Assembly: GCF_000759835.1 (NCBI RefSeq)
Contig: NZ_BBNB01000007.1
Coordinates: 62,001 to 126,000 of the forward strand
Length of the DNA stretch: 64,000 nt
Origin: Citrobacter sedlakii NBRC 105722
GTDB lineage: Bacteria; Pseudomonadota; Gammaproteobacteria; Enterobacterales; Enterobacteriaceae
Direction of reading: 5' to 3'
The notes under the pieces were generated by a model. That model was not told where the DNA came from, did not search any database, and was given only the letters and a program-made list of their open reading frames with translations. Shown here piece after piece: positions 1-10,019 of this stretch; position 1 is the stretch's first letter, and each line of letters starts with the position of its first letter. Both the position numbers and the translations under genes were made by a program.

Positions 1-199
1 CGCCAGGTAAGCCCATCAGCAGCCAGCCGCTCATATCCGAAGCGCCTGCGGATAACGCCGTGACGAAAGGGCCGAGGCTGCGACCACCCAAAATATAATC
101 ATCAAAGTTCTTGGTTGAACGCCAGGCGATAAAGCCAATCAATATCATGCCAAAAATATATACGCAGAATGTCACCAGCATCGGTGTGCTAATTGCCAT
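1..199 (-). CDS. putP: Sodium/proline symporter PutP, N-terminal part (runs off the left edge)
   Basis: The first 66 residues can be read on the minus strand from an ATG at 199 ([20 protein letters not shown]...), and they match the E. coli PutP N-terminus as I remember it. The segment contains the first membrane helix and the start of the next conserved region ([18 protein letters not shown]) of the sodium:solute symporter family. PutP imports proline with Na+ across the inner membrane and supplies the PutA catabolic enzyme. It is divergent from putA, and the shared intergenic region carries PutA operator motifs, so the usual proline-dependent derepression is expected. The rest of the gene lies outside the window. 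Confidence 0.96.
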   Translation of the reverse strand, partial: MAISTPMLVTFCVYIFGMILIGFIAWRSTKNFDDYILGGRSLGPFVTALSAGASDMSGWLLMGLPG

Positions 200-596
200 A
201 AATTCTCCAAACTTTACTGTTTTATTGCTCTGCCGGAACGTGACAGAGCATGTTGTATTTGCCAGGCGACCGTATCCTGCCGGAAGCGCGGGTTATTCAC
301 AATCGATTTAACACACCATTTACATCAATTTTTATTGCAGATGAATACTATTTTCTTGCAGGTTGCACTCTCTCACATTTTTTACGGTTGCACCTTTTAA
401 AAGTGTTAAGTGCCGCAGAGAAAAAGATACCGTTATTCTTTTCGCTGCGGTCATAGCGCTTTCTTTTATTAACAATTCATTCATTTTTAAGCTTGTTATG
501 CAGGTCACATTTAACGTGGTTGCACAAAGTTGCAACATAGTGGATATTTCTCGATAACTAATCGCAGGACATTACCGAATAACAGGAGCAGACGGC
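200..596. promoter_or_regulatory. putP-putA divergent control region with PutA operator motifs
   Basis: This 397-bp gap between divergent putP and putA holds four exact copies of GTTGCA, the core motif recognised by the PutA ribbon-helix-helix domain. They lie at 362-367, 387-392, 519-524 and 529-534. The last forms a small palindrome, GTTGCAAC (529-536). PutA is known to repress both genes in the absence of proline by binding several such sites, and the clustering here fits that. The region is AT-rich and I see no gene in it. Confidence 0.85.
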
Positions 597-3500
597 ATGG
601 GAACCACCACGATGGGGGTTAAACTGGACGACGCCACGCGTGAACGAATTAAGCTGGCGGCCACGCGCATTGATCGCACCCCGCACTGGCTGATCAAGCA
701 GGCCATTTTTAATTATCTGGAAAAGCTGGAAAATGAAGACGCGTTACCGGAGCTTCCGGCGTTGCTGGCAGGCGCGGCAAACGAAGGCGATGAACCGTCT
801 GCCGCGCAGGAAGACGTTCATCAGCCGTTCCTCGAATTTGCCGAGCAGATCCTGCCGCAGTCGGTTTCGCGCGCCGCCATTACCGCAGCGTACCGTCGTT
901 CAGAAACCGACGCCGTTTCCATGCTGATGGAACAAGCGCGTTTGCCGCAGCCGGTCGCCGAACAAGCGCACAAGCTGGCATATCAGTTGGCGGATAAACT
1001 GCGCAACCAGAAAACCGCCAGCGGTCGCGCCGGGATGGTTCAGGGACTGTTGCAGGAATTTTCCCTCTCTTCGCAGGAAGGCGTAGCCCTGATGTGTCTG
1101 GCGGAAGCGCTACTGCGTATTCCGGACAAAGCAACGCGTGACGCCCTGATCCGTGACAAGATCAGCAACGGAAACTGGCATTCACACATTGGTCGTAGCC
1201 CGTCGCTGTTTGTCAACGCCGCCACCTGGGGGTTGCTGTTCACGGGCAAACTGGTTTCCACCCATAACGAAGCCAATCTTTCTCGCTCGCTGAACCGCAT
1301 AATCGGCAAAAGCGGCGAACCGTTGATCCGCAAAGGCGTGGATATGGCGATGCGTCTGATGGGCGAGCAGTTCGTGACCGGTGAAACCATCGCCGAAGCC
1401 CTGGCGAACGCCCGCAAGCTGGAGGAGAAAGGTTTCCGCTATTCTTACGATATGCTCGGCGAAGCCGCGCTGACCGCTGCCGATGCGCAGGCTTATATGG
1501 TTTCTTACCAGCAGGCGATCCACGCGATTGGTAAAGCGTCCAATGGTCGCGGCATCTATGAAGGACCGGGGATCTCCATCAAGCTCTCCGCCCTGCACCC
1601 GCGCTACAGCCGCGCGCAATACGATCGGGTGATGGAAGAACTCTATCCGCGGCTGAAGTCCCTGACGCTGCTGGCGCGTCAGTACGATATTGGGATCAAT
1701 ATTGACGCAGAAGAAGCCGACCGTCTGGAAATCTCCTTAGACCTGCTGGAAAAACTGTGTTTTGAACCAGAGCTGGCGGGCTGGAACGGGATTGGCTTTG
1801 TGATTCAGGCTTACCAGAAGCGCTGTCCGTTTGTGATTGATTACCTGATCGATTTGGCCACCCGCAGCCGCCGTCGCCTGATGATCCGCCTGGTGAAAGG
1901 CGCTTACTGGGACAGCGAGATCAAGCGCGCGCAGATGGAAGGTCTGGAAGGCTATCCGGTCTATACCCGTAAGGTGTACACCGATGTTTCTTACCTGGCC
2001 TGCGCGAAAAAGCTGCTGGCGGTGCCTAATCTTATCTACCCGCAGTTTGCGACGCATAACGCCCACACGCTGGCGGCCATCTATCAGCTTGCGGGACAGA
2101 ACTATTATCCGGGCCAGTATGAGTTCCAGTGCCTGCATGGCATGGGCGAACCCCTGTATGAACAGGTCACCGGAAAAGTGGCCGACGGCAAACTGAATCG
2201 TCCTTGCCGCATTTATGCCCCGGTGGGCACCCATGAAACACTGCTGGCGTATCTGGTGCGTCGTCTGCTGGAAAACGGCGCGAATACGTCGTTTGTTAAT
2301 CGCATTGCCGACACCACCTTGCCGCTGGATGAGCTGGTGGCCGATCCGGTAGAAGCCGTGGAGAAGCTGGCGCAGCAGGAAGGCCAAACCGGGTTGCCGC
2401 ATCCGAAAATTCCGCTGCCGCGCGATCTCTACGGCAAAGGCCGCGACAACTCCGCCGGTCTGGATCTCGCCAATGAACACCGTCTGGCGTCCCTCTCCTC
2501 TGCCCTGCTCAACAGCGCGTTGCAGAAATGGCAGGCGAAGCCGATGCTCGAAGATGCGGTTGCTGAAGGGGAAATGCGCCCGGTAATTAACCCTGCCGAA
2601 CCGAAGGACATCGTCGGCTATGTGCGTGAAGCGAATGAGGCGGAAGTGGAGCTGGCGTTGCAAAGCGCGGTTAACAACGCGCCCATTTGGTTCGCGACCC
2701 CGCCGGAAGAACGCGCGGCGATCCTGCATCGTGCCGCGGTGCTGATGGAAGGCCAGATGCAGCACTTAATTGGCATTCTGGTGCGCGAAGCCGGGAAAAC
2801 GTTCAGCAATGCGATCGCTGAGGTCCGCGAAGCGGTGGACTTCCTGCATTACTATGCCGGTCAGGTACGCGATGATTTCGACAACGAAACGCACCGTCCG
2901 CTGGGTCCGGTGGTCTGTATTAGCCCGTGGAACTTCCCGTTGGCGATCTTCACCGGACAAATCGCCGCCGCGCTGGCCGCGGGCAACAGCGTGCTGGCGA
3001 AACCCGCCGAGCAAACCCCGCTGATTGCCGCTCAGGGCGTCGCAATTCTGTTGGAAGCGGGCGTACCGCCGGGCGTGGTACAACTGCTGCCAGGACGCGG
3101 GGAAACCGTGGGGGCGTCGCTGACCGCTGACAGCCGCGTGCGCGGCGTGATGTTTACCGGCTCAACGGAAGTGGCGACACTGCTGCAACGCACTCTCGCC
3201 ACCCGACTGGACGCGCAGGGACGCCCGGTTCCGCTGATCGCCGAAACCGGCGGCATGAACGCGATGATCGTGGACTCCTCGGCGCTCACCGAACAGGTGG
3301 TTGTCGACGTGCTGGCCTCGGCGTTTGACAGCGCTGGTCAGCGCTGTTCTGCACTGCGTGTACTATGCCTGCAGGATGACATTGCTGACCATACGTTGAA
3401 AATGCTGCGCGGCGCGATGGCCGAATGCCGGATGGGCAACCCCGGTCGTCTGACCACGGACATCGGTCCGGTGATTGACGAAGAAGCAAAAAACAACATT

Positions 3501-4559
3501 GAACGTCACATCCAGACAATGCGTGCAAAAGGCCGTCCGGTGTTCCAGGCGGTGCGTGAAAACAGCGATGACGCCCGCGAGTGGCAGAGCGGTACTTTTG
3601 TGATGCCCACGCTTATCGAGCTTGAAAGTTTTGACGAACTGGAAAAAGAGGTCTTCGGCCCGGTACTGCACGTGGTGCGTTACAACCGCAATAACCTGGA
3701 GACCTTGATTAAGCAGATTAACGCTTCCGGCTATGGCCTGACTCTGGGCGTCCATACTCGCATTGATGAAACTATCGCCCAGGTTACCGGCTCAGCGCAT
3801 GTGGGCAACCTGTATGTCAACCGTAACATGGTGGGCGCGGTGGTCGGGGTTCAGCCGTTCGGCGGCGAAGGCTTGTCCGGCACCGGCCCCAAAGCGGGTG
3901 GACCGTTGTACCTGTATCGCCTGCTGGCCCACCGTCCGGAAAACGCGCTGTCGATCACCCTGGCGCGTCAGGATGCGGAGTACCCGGTTGACGCTCAGCT
4001 TAAGACCGTGCTAACGGAGCCGCTGACGGCGCTACGCGACTGGGCGCGCGATCGCCCCGAGTTGCATCAGCTTTGCCAGCAATTTGGCGAACTGGCGCAG
4101 GCGGGAACACAGCGTCTGCTGCCGGGTCCCACCGGCGAGCGCAATACCTGGACGCTGCTGCCGCGCGAACGGGTATTATGTATTGCCGATGAGGAACAGG
4201 ACGCACTGGCGCAACTGGCAGCGGTCACCTCGGTTGGCAGTCTGATCCTGTGGCCAGACGATGCGTTCCACCGCGAGCTGGCAAAACGGCTTCCCGCAGC
4301 GGTTACCGCCCGCATTCAGTTTGCGAAAGCCGATAGCCTGACTTCGCAGCCATTTGACGCGGTGATCTTCCATGGCGATTCCGATCAGCTTCGCGCACTG
4401 TGTGAAGCGGTCGCCGCCCGCGAAGGCGCGATTATCTCCGTGCAGGGCTTTGCCCGTGGCGAAAGCAATATCCTGCTGGAACGGCTGTATATCGAACGGT
4501 CGCTGAGCGTGAATACCGCCGCCGCAGGCGGTAACGCCAGCCTGATGACAATCGGTTAA
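597..4559 (+). CDS. putA: Trifunctional PutA: put repressor, proline dehydrogenase, glutamate-semialdehyde dehydrogenase
   Basis: The 1320-residue length equals that of E. coli PutA. Residues about 1-47 form the ribbon-helix-helix DNA-binding domain ([14 protein letters not shown]). Residues about 260-610 form the FAD-dependent proline dehydrogenase barrel, and about 650-1130 the NAD-dependent aldehyde dehydrogenase. The dehydrogenase catalytic cysteine is Cys917, in [11 protein letters not shown], and the [11 protein letters not shown] and ETGG motifs are intact. The enzyme oxidises proline to glutamate at the membrane. When proline is scarce it stays in the cytosol and represses putP and putA. 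The ATG at 597 follows a purine-rich AACAGGAGCAG ribosome-binding site. Nothing is truncated. Confidence 0.98.
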   Translation: MGTTTMGVKLDDATRERIKLAATRIDRTPHWLIKQAIFNYLEKLENEDALPELPALLAGAANEGDEPSAAQEDVHQPFLEFAEQILPQSVSRAAITAAYRRSETDAVSMLMEQARLPQPVAEQAHKLAYQLADKLRNQKTASGRAGMVQGLLQEFSLSSQEGVALMCLAEALLRIPDKATRDALIRDKISNGNWHSHIGRSPSLFVNAATWGLLFTGKLVSTHNEANLSRSLNRIIGKSGEPLIRKGVDMAMRLMGEQFVTGETIAEALANARKLEEKGFRYSYDMLGEAALTAADAQAYMVSYQQAIHAIGKASNGRGIYEGPGISIKLSALHPRYSRAQYDRVMEELYPRLKSLTLLARQYDIGINIDAEEADRLEISLDLLEKLCFEPELAGWNGIGFVIQAYQKRCPFVIDYLIDLATRSRRRLMIRLVKGAYWDSEIKRAQMEGLEGYPVYTRKVYTDVSYLACAKKLLAVPNLIYPQFATHNAHTLAAIYQLAGQNYYPGQYEFQCLHGMGEPLYEQVTGKVADGKLNRPCRIYAPVGTHETLLAYLVRRLLENGANTSFVNRIADTTLPLDELVADPVEAVEKLAQQEGQTGLPHPKIPLPRDLYGKGRDNSAGLDLANEHRLASLSSALLNSALQKWQAKPMLEDAVAEGEMRPVINPAEPKDIVGYVREANEAEVELALQSAVNNAPIWFATPPEERAAILHRAAVLMEGQMQHLIGILVREAGKTFSNAIAEVREAVDFLHYYAGQVRDDFDNETHRPLGPVVCISPWNFPLAIFTGQIAAALAAGNSVLAKPAEQTPLIAAQGVAILLEAGVPPGVVQLLPGRGETVGASLTADSRVRGVMFTGSTEVATLLQRTLATRLDAQGRPVPLIAETGGMNAMIVDSSALTEQVVVDVLASAFDSAGQRCSALRVLCLQDDIADHTLKMLRGAMAECRMGNPGRLTTDIGPVIDEEAKNNIERHIQTMRAKGRPVFQAVRENSDDAREWQSGTFVMPTLIELESFDELEKEVFGPVLHVVRYNRNNLETLIKQINASGYGLTLGVHTRIDETIAQVTGSAHVGNLYVNRNMVGAVVGVQPFGGEGLSGTGPKAGGPLYLYRLLAHRPENALSITLARQDAEYPVDAQLKTVLTEPLTALRDWARDRPELHQLCQQFGELAQAGTQRLLPGPTGERNTWTLLPRERVLCIADEEQDALAQLAAVTSVGSLILWPDDAFHRELAKRLPAAVTARIQFAKADSLTSQPFDAVIFHGDSDQLRALCEAVAAREGAIISVQGFARGESNILLERLYIERSLSVNTAAAGGNASLMTIG

Positions 4560-4570
4560 TCGTGTAGAAT

Positions 4571-4645
4571 CCCCCCGGTGGCGCTACGCTTACCGGGGCT
4601 ATGTCTCAACCGTAGGCCGGATATGCACAGCGCATCCGGCTTTTT
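4571..4645. repeat. REP/BIME-like double hairpin after putA, also a likely terminator
   Basis: Two GC-rich inverted repeats follow the putA stop codon. The first pairs CCCCGGT (4573-4579) with ACCGGGG (4592-4598). The second pairs GCCGGAT (4616-4622) with ATCCGGC (4634-4640) and runs into TTTTT. The sequence resembles enterobacterial REP units arranged as a BIME. The second hairpin with its T-run also looks like a Rho-independent terminator for putA. Confidence 0.7.
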
Positions 4646-4660
4646 AATACGGAGGAAAGG

Positions 4661-5056
4661 ATGAAAAGAATCGTTATCGCAGGCGCGACGCTGCTGCTGT
4701 GCGCAAACGCGCTGGCCGGTGAGTGTGCGAACGCCACAACCCAGGCCGACATGAACGCCTGTGCTATTACGCAATATCAGACGGCGGATAAAAAGCTCAA
4801 CGATACTTACCAGCACGCGCTTAAACGCGCGGCGCCCGCGCAACAAGCGCTGCTGAAAAAGGCGCAAACCGCGTGGATTGCGGTGCGGGACGCCGACTGC
4901 GCGCTGATCAGTTCCGGTACCGAAGGCGGCAGCGCCCAGGTGATGATCGCTAATCAGTGTCTGGCGGATAAAACCACCGAGCGCGAAGCGTTTCTCGCCT
5001 CGCTGCTGCAATGTGAAGAAGGTGACATGAGCTGCCCGTTGCCGCCAGCAGGCTAA
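4661..5056 (+). CDS. Secreted LprI-like (DUF1311) protein
   Basis: This 131-residue protein has an N-terminal signal peptide, with probable cleavage after ALAG at residue 20. It has six cysteines (22, 34, 80, 100, 118, 125) that could form disulphides in the periplasm. The central AWIAVRDADC segment is the W-x(3)-R-D-x(2)-C signature of the DUF1311/LprI N-terminal family, some members of which inhibit lysozyme. The start follows a good ribosome-binding site (GGAGGAAAGG). The gene is convergent with rutR and the two 3' ends overlap by 4 bp. The molecular role of this protein is not established, and lysozyme inhibition is only a possibility from the family. Confidence 0.8.
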   Translation: MKRIVIAGATLLLCANALAGECANATTQADMNACAITQYQTADKKLNDTYQHALKRAAPAQQALLKKAQTAWIAVRDADCALISSGTEGGSAQVMIANQCLADKTTEREAFLASLLQCEEGDMSCPLPPAG

Positions 5057-5691
5057 CGAACGCGGATCCCTTCGATGATCATGCGCTGGACGTTCGCCAC
5101 CGTCCGATCAAAAAAGGCCTCATCACGCAGCGTTGCGCCCGTTACTGCTTCAACCTGCGGCGCGAAGTCGGCGTAATGCTGGGTTGAGGCCCAAATCATA
5201 AAGATCAGATGATGCGGATCGATCGGCGCCAGTTTGCCGCTGTTGACCCATCCGGCAATCAGCGCGGATTTGTCATCAATTAACGCTTTCAGATCCCCGG
5301 TCAGTTCGGCCATCAATAGCGGCGCGCCCGCCAGCATCTCCATACAGAATAACCGCGACGCCTGTGGGTAATCGCGGGAAACCTCCAGCTTCAGGCGAAT
5401 GTATTCGCTTATGGCCTCCAGCGGTGCGAAATCCTCGCGAAACGCTTTGAGCGGCGCCAGCCAGATGTCGAGGATCTGCCGCAGCACGGCGACATAAAGC
5501 GCCTCTTTAGACGGGTAGTAATAAAGCAAATTGGTTTTCGATACCCGGGCCTGCTCGGCGATCTGCTCAAGGCGCGTGCCATGAAAACCATACTGGGAAA
5601 AGGTGTTTAACGCCGCCGTTAAGATAGCCTGACGTTTCGCGCTAACCGCCCGCGAGCGTTTACCACTTTTGTTTACAGCCCCCTGCGCCAT
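5053..5691 (-). CDS. rutR: TetR-family regulator RutR, without the rut operon
   Basis: The 212-residue protein matches E. coli RutR in length and nearly throughout in sequence. The N-terminal TetR-type helix-turn-helix spans about residues 15-62 (FSQYGFHGTRLEQIAEQARVS, with a recognition helix near SKTNLLYYYPSKEAL). The C-terminal part is the uracil-sensing domain. In E. coli RutR represses the divergent rutABCDEFG pyrimidine-degradation operon and also affects carAB and other pyrimidine genes. Here the divergent side carries ymdF and wrbA instead, with no rut gene in the window. RutR therefore probably keeps only its other targets, or the rut genes lie elsewhere. Confidence 0.93.
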   Translation of the reverse strand: MAQGAVNKSGKRSRAVSAKRQAILTAALNTFSQYGFHGTRLEQIAEQARVSKTNLLYYYPSKEALYVAVLRQILDIWLAPLKAFREDFAPLEAISEYIRLKLEVSRDYPQASRLFCMEMLAGAPLLMAELTGDLKALIDDKSALIAGWVNSGKLAPIDPHHLIFMIWASTQHYADFAPQVEAVTGATLRDEAFFDRTVANVQRMIIEGIRVR

Positions 5692-5791
5692 GCCCCTCTC
5701 CTGTCCGTTCGTTCCGGGTGTTATTCACCTGCCGAATAAAAATAATGGCGCTTAGTCTGCGGGGGGTTAAGAGACAGTTCAACCGTACCGG

Positions 5792-5820
5792 CAAAAAAAA
5801 CCGCCGGAAAATTCCGGCGG
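5792..5820 (-). terminator. Rho-independent terminator of ymdF
   Basis: A 20-base GC-rich inverted repeat (5801-5820, arms CCGCCGGAA and TTCCGGCGG) is followed on the minus strand by eight T residues (5793-5800). It lies downstream of the minus-strand ymdF and before rutR. Confidence 0.9.
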
Positions 5821-5893
5821 CGGTGGTTTCATCACCTCAGCGTTAGCCATGTTCATTAACGCCTTGCATGATGGTCTTCAGGGTGGGGTCACG

Positions 5894-6067
5894 CTAGCTT
5901 TTGCGGTTACCGCCGCTGCTCTTGCCCCCTTTCTTACCTGCTTCAGATGCACGCTGCGGGTCATTTTTAAAATTCCCCCCGCTGTGCTGACCACCTTTAC
6001 GACCTGCTTCTGATGCTCTTTCACGGTCTTCGGCAAAATTACCGGAACCGCCTCGATGGTTTGCCAT
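5894..6067 (-). CDS. ymdF: Small KGG-repeat stress protein YmdF
   Basis: A 57-codon reading frame starts at the ATG at 6067 after a GGAGGT ribosome-binding site and ends with TAG at 5894. The product begins MANHRGGSGNFAED and carries two copies of the stress-induced KGG motif (EAGRKGGQHSGGNF and EAGKKGGKSSGGN). It is hydrophilic, glycine- and lysine-rich and probably disordered. This matches E. coli YmdF, which lies beside wrbA in the same way. Related KGG proteins are stress-induced, but the molecular function is unclear. A strong terminator follows at 5792-5820. Confidence 0.93.
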   Translation of the reverse strand: MANHRGGSGNFAEDRERASEAGRKGGQHSGGNFKNDPQRASEAGKKGGKSSGGNRKS

Positions 6068-7046
<979 letters not shown>

Positions 7047-7066
7047 TCTTCAACAGGAGGATAAGC

Positions 7067-7294
7067 ATGCCAACTCAAGAAGCAAAAGCGCACCGCGTCG
7101 GTGAATGGGCAAGTCTACGCAATACGTCGCCGGAAATAGCCGAGGCCATCTTTGAAGTGGCCGGATACGATGAGAAACTGGCTGAGAAAATTTGGGAAGA
7201 AGGCAGTGATGAAGTCCTGATCAAAGCCTTTGATAAAACGGATAAAGACTCGCTCTTCTGGGGCGAGCAAACCATCGAGCGCAAAAACGTCTGA
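7067..7294 (+). CDS. yccJ: Conserved small protein YccJ
   Basis: The 75-residue acidic protein ([17 protein letters not shown]...) matches E. coli YccJ in length and sequence. It has no signal peptide or membrane segment. It starts after a strong AGGAGG ribosome-binding site downstream of wrbA, in an apparent two-gene operon closed by the hairpin at 7301-7322. Its function is unknown, and the link to wrbA suggests a role in the same stress response. Confidence 0.93.
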   Translation: MPTQEAKAHRVGEWASLRNTSPEIAEAIFEVAGYDEKLAEKIWEEGSDEVLIKAFDKTDKDSLFWGEQTIERKNV

Positions 7295-7300
7295 CCCCAC

Positions 7301-7322
7301 TTCCCCCGCATTCGCGGGGGAA
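7301..7322. terminator. Terminator between wrbA-yccJ and agp
   Basis: A 9-bp inverted repeat (TTCCCCCGC, 7301-7309, with GCGGGGGAA, 7314-7322) separates the convergent genes yccJ and agp. It is followed by CCTTTCTT on the plus strand, so termination of yccJ is most likely and use in both directions is possible. Confidence 0.75.
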
Positions 7323-7328
7323 CCTTTC

Positions 7329-8570
7329 TTATTTTGCTGCCGCATTCATAACCGCGTCGAATTTATCGATCGGGCAAAACCCGTTGGCGTCCACCGGACA
7401 GCCTTTCAGTTCCAGCGTCACACGCTGCGGTGGGGATTTCAGCGTCAGGACATCCGCGTTACGCAGTTGCTCGCTGCTTTGATAGACGTATTCGATTTTC
7501 ATCAGATCGCGTCTGGCGCGAGTGTCATGCCAGCGCTGGAAGACAATTTTGCCGCCAATCGGCGTACGCTCGTACTGGTTATGCAACTGGTATGGCTTGA
7601 AGTCGAGCGCCGTCAATAGCGAAGCGATATTCGAGTCATGCCCTACCAACACGGTAATTTTCGGCGCGTTAACGCGATCGGTCACCAGCGTCTTGTCGAT
7701 ATAGTTCACCAGGGGCGCTGCCACGTTACGCGCCACGTCTGCAGAGGTAAACAAGCTGTCCTGATAGCCATTTTTCAGTTTCGACAGCACCTTCCACTGC
7801 TGATCGGTTTTGATTTCGCCCCATGCGACCTGATCCATCGGAAAGCCTTCGTAGTACTGCAGGGTGAACGCGTCCACCAGCGAGTTACCGACCTTCAACG
7901 GCCCGGAAACGCCCGGCTCCTTCTGGAACGTCGCGCTGAACGTGTCTTTTCCGTCCGTCAGTGAACAACGTTGTTTTTCTTTACATGACGGAGACGTATT
8001 GTAACGGGTGATCTGCTCAAGCAGTTTATAACTCTCGTCGAGATGCATGCCTGCGCGCTCTTTTTGCATCGCCTGGATGGCTTTCTCGCTGAACGCGGCG
8101 GTGTCGTCGGTGATCACCGGGTTGAAGGTCGGGTCCATCGTGCCCATTTTTTCCTGATGATGTACCGGCACATCGCAGCCGGGGAATGCGCCGGTTATAA
8201 AGAATTGGGCAGTGGCGACGGTGCGTTGCAGACTGTTAGCATAGGCATAAACCGCGTCAGAAGCCGGACATTCGCCGGACTTTACCATCCCCTGCGCGGC
8301 CAGCCATTCGCGCATATAGTGCCCCATATACACCTCGAGCACGCCGCCTTTCGTGGTGAGCTGTCCGCCCGGTACGTCCCATTCAGGCCACTTATTCGGC
8401 GTCGACTGTTCCAGTACGCTGCCGTTATTCGCCAGCGGCGCGCGCAGGTTGTGTCGGCTCATCATCAGCACTTGCTGTAGCTGATAACCTTCCGGTGTGG
8501 TTTGCGCCTGCGCGCCAACAGACACCAACATGCCCCCAGCCACTGCGGCGGCAATTAACGTTTTTTTCAT
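7329..8570 (-). CDS. agp: Periplasmic glucose-1-phosphatase
   Basis: The 413-residue histidine acid phosphatase matches E. coli Agp. It has a signal peptide ([22 protein letters not shown]). The active-site motif [12 protein letters not shown] around residue 40 supplies the nucleophilic histidine, and GHDSNIASL near residue 310 supplies the HD proton donor pair. Cysteines that form disulphides in the family are present. The enzyme releases glucose from glucose-1-phosphate in the periplasm for uptake. It is transcribed away from the scs operon and converges on wrbA-yccJ. Confidence 0.97.
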   Translation of the reverse strand: MKKTLIAAAVAGGMLVSVGAQAQTTPEGYQLQQVLMMSRHNLRAPLANNGSVLEQSTPNKWPEWDVPGGQLTTKGGVLEVYMGHYMREWLAAQGMVKSGECPASDAVYAYANSLQRTVATAQFFITGAFPGCDVPVHHQEKMGTMDPTFNPVITDDTAAFSEKAIQAMQKERAGMHLDESYKLLEQITRYNTSPSCKEKQRCSLTDGKDTFSATFQKEPGVSGPLKVGNSLVDAFTLQYYEGFPMDQVAWGEIKTDQQWKVLSKLKNGYQDSLFTSADVARNVAAPLVNYIDKTLVTDRVNAPKITVLVGHDSNIASLLTALDFKPYQLHNQYERTPIGGKIVFQRWHDTRARRDLMKIEYVYQSSEQLRNADVLTLKSPPQRVTLELKGCPVDANGFCPIDKFDAVMNAAAK

Positions 8571-8896
8571 CCCTATGCCTCTTGTTGTTATTTACGCGCC
8601 ATCAGTGTGACAGAGTGTTGATAAATTTCCGGGAAGGTATCCGCAAAAACGGCGGAAAAAGATTGACTTCGACGCTGCCGCTTATTCTGGCAGAAACGCG
8701 TGAAGGCCGTATAAGGGCCTTCGCAGAAGGCTTCCGTTCGCCTCATGTTCTGTGCTTCTCCGGACGCCCGGATAGCAAGGGAGGCGGCGATCCTCCCTTG
8801 CGCGTTCACGGGTGCTGAACGTTCAGAGACGCACTGTCCGTAAGGTAAACGCAACCTGTTGTCGGTGTGACATATTTGCCCCTTCCCCGGGTACGT
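8571..8896. other. Intergenic region between agp and scsD with two hairpins
   Basis: This 326-bp gap holds the promoter side of agp and the 3' trailer of the scs operon. I see no gene. A perfect 9-bp stem, CAAGGGAGG (8776-8784) with CCTCCCTTG (8792-8800), has a 7-base loop and no T-run on either side. A shorter stem, GCCTTC-GCA-GAAGGC, lies around 8716-8730. The larger one may stop or protect the scs transcript. Confidence 0.5.
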
Positions 8897-9406
8897 CTAC
8901 GAACCCATTCCCGCCCACCACAGGCGTAATTTCATTCCCCAGTAGCTGGTCCAGCCGCTGGTGGTCGAGACAACCTGCCCTTTCGACAGCACCACCAGCG
9001 TCGGCGTCACGCTAACCGCCCAGCGGGTGGAAAGCGTGCCATTAGCATCGTTGACGACCGGAAATGAGACCCCTTTGCGCGCCAGCCACCGGGCGACCAG
9101 CGGGGCGTCGCCAGAGCGGAGTGCCACCGTGAGCACATTCTTTCCTTCAGCCTGAAGCCGCGCGACATCGGGGGTTGTAAAACGACAAACGCCGCACCAG
9201 CTTGCCCAGAAATACACCAGCAGCGGCTGCTCCTCGCTCAGTGCGGCCAGGGTGACGCTTTCGCCATCCAGCGTCCTCAGCGGCATACTGTCAAAAGACG
9301 GCGGGGCCTGCGGAGCGCGCCAGGCGTCAAGCAGTAACGTGCCGCCAGCCAGCAGCACCAGCAGGATAATCCCCTCCCGCAACCAGCGTCGCAGTTTACT
9401 GACCAT
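8897..9406 (-). CDS. scsD: ScsD, membrane-anchored thioredoxin-like protein
   Basis: This 169-residue protein has an N-terminal membrane anchor (about residues 11-28). A TlpA/ResA-like thioredoxin domain follows, with the active site WASWCGVC (Cys71 and Cys74) and a cis-proline segment VTPTLVV. The domain should face the periplasm. It is the last gene of the scs operon, and its start overlaps the end of scsC by 11 bp. In Salmonella the Scs proteins were found as suppressors of copper sensitivity in E. coli and act in periplasmic thiol redox. The exact partner of ScsD is not settled. Confidence 0.92.
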   Translation of the reverse strand: MVSKLRRWLREGIILLVLLAGGTLLLDAWRAPQAPPSFDSMPLRTLDGESVTLAALSEEQPLLVYFWASWCGVCRFTTPDVARLQAEGKNVLTVALRSGDAPLVARWLARKGVSFPVVNDANGTLSTRWAVSVTPTLVVLSKGQVVSTTSGWTSYWGMKLRLWWAGMGS

Positions 9407-10019
9407 GCGCCACCGCCAGTTTCTCTTTGACCACCTCGTTCAGCACCTCCCAGGAGACCGCCCCTGGGATCAGCTCATCGCCAATGATTGTCGCTGGCGT
9501 CCCTTGTACGCCAATCAACCGCGCCAGTTGCAGGTTAGTGCTCAGCGTCTCCTGACTTTTCACCTCCAGCGTGACCGGACTCGCCCCCGACTTCGCTTGC
9601 GCCTGACGGATGCTGGCGTCGGTATGATACCCCCGCTTCTGCATCAACTTTTCATGCAACGCCGGAAACTGTTCCGGATGTTCACGCCACGTCGTCAGCG
9701 CAGTACGCGCCGCCAGCACCGAGCTTTCACCTTTAAACGGCAGCGGTTTCACGATCACCGCCACGTCGGGATAGGTCTTTACGATTTTTTCCAGCAACGG
9801 GTCAAGCTGTTTGCAGTAGGGACAGTTGTAGTCGGTAAAATTCACCAGCGTCAGCTTCGCCTGTTTTGCGCCAATGCGCGGACTGCCCGGATCGTTAAAC
9901 AGCGCCTCATCAATCAACGCTTCAATTTGCCTTTCTTGTTCTGGCGCAAACGGCGCCGCTTCTTTCGCCACACTGACAGCGCTGAATAGCGACAAAAAAA
10001 GTATTAACAGATAGTTCAT
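9396..10019 (-). CDS. scsC: ScsC, periplasmic DsbA/DsbG-like thiol-disulphide protein
   Basis: The 207-residue protein has a signal peptide (MNYLLILFLSLFSAVSVA) and an N-terminal extension rich in charged residues. The DsbA-like thioredoxin domain has active site CPYC (Cys66 and Cys69, in FTDYNCPYCK) and a GTPAT cis-proline loop. The extension resembles the oligomerising N-terminus of some ScsC proteins. In the family ScsB keeps ScsC reduced, so it acts as a reductase, isomerase or copper-binding chaperone in the periplasm. Its start overlaps the scsB stop by 4 bp, which supports translational coupling. Confidence 0.94.
   Translation of the reverse strand: MNYLLILFLSLFSAVSVAKEAAPFAPEQERQIEALIDEALFNDPGSPRIGAKQAKLTLVNFTDYNCPYCKQLDPLLEKIVKTYPDVAVIVKPLPFKGESSVLAARTALTTWREHPEQFPALHEKLMQKRGYHTDASIRQAQAKSGASPVTLEVKSQETLSTNLQLARLIGVQGTPATIIGDELIPGAVSWEVLNEVVKEKLAVAHGQ

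Noticed and set aside
1737..2765. A 342-codon open frame on the minus strand inside putA
   Set aside because: It lies wholly antisense to the well-matched PutA dehydrogenase region, and its arginine- and glutamine-rich product resembles no family. It is a by-product of GC-rich codon bias.
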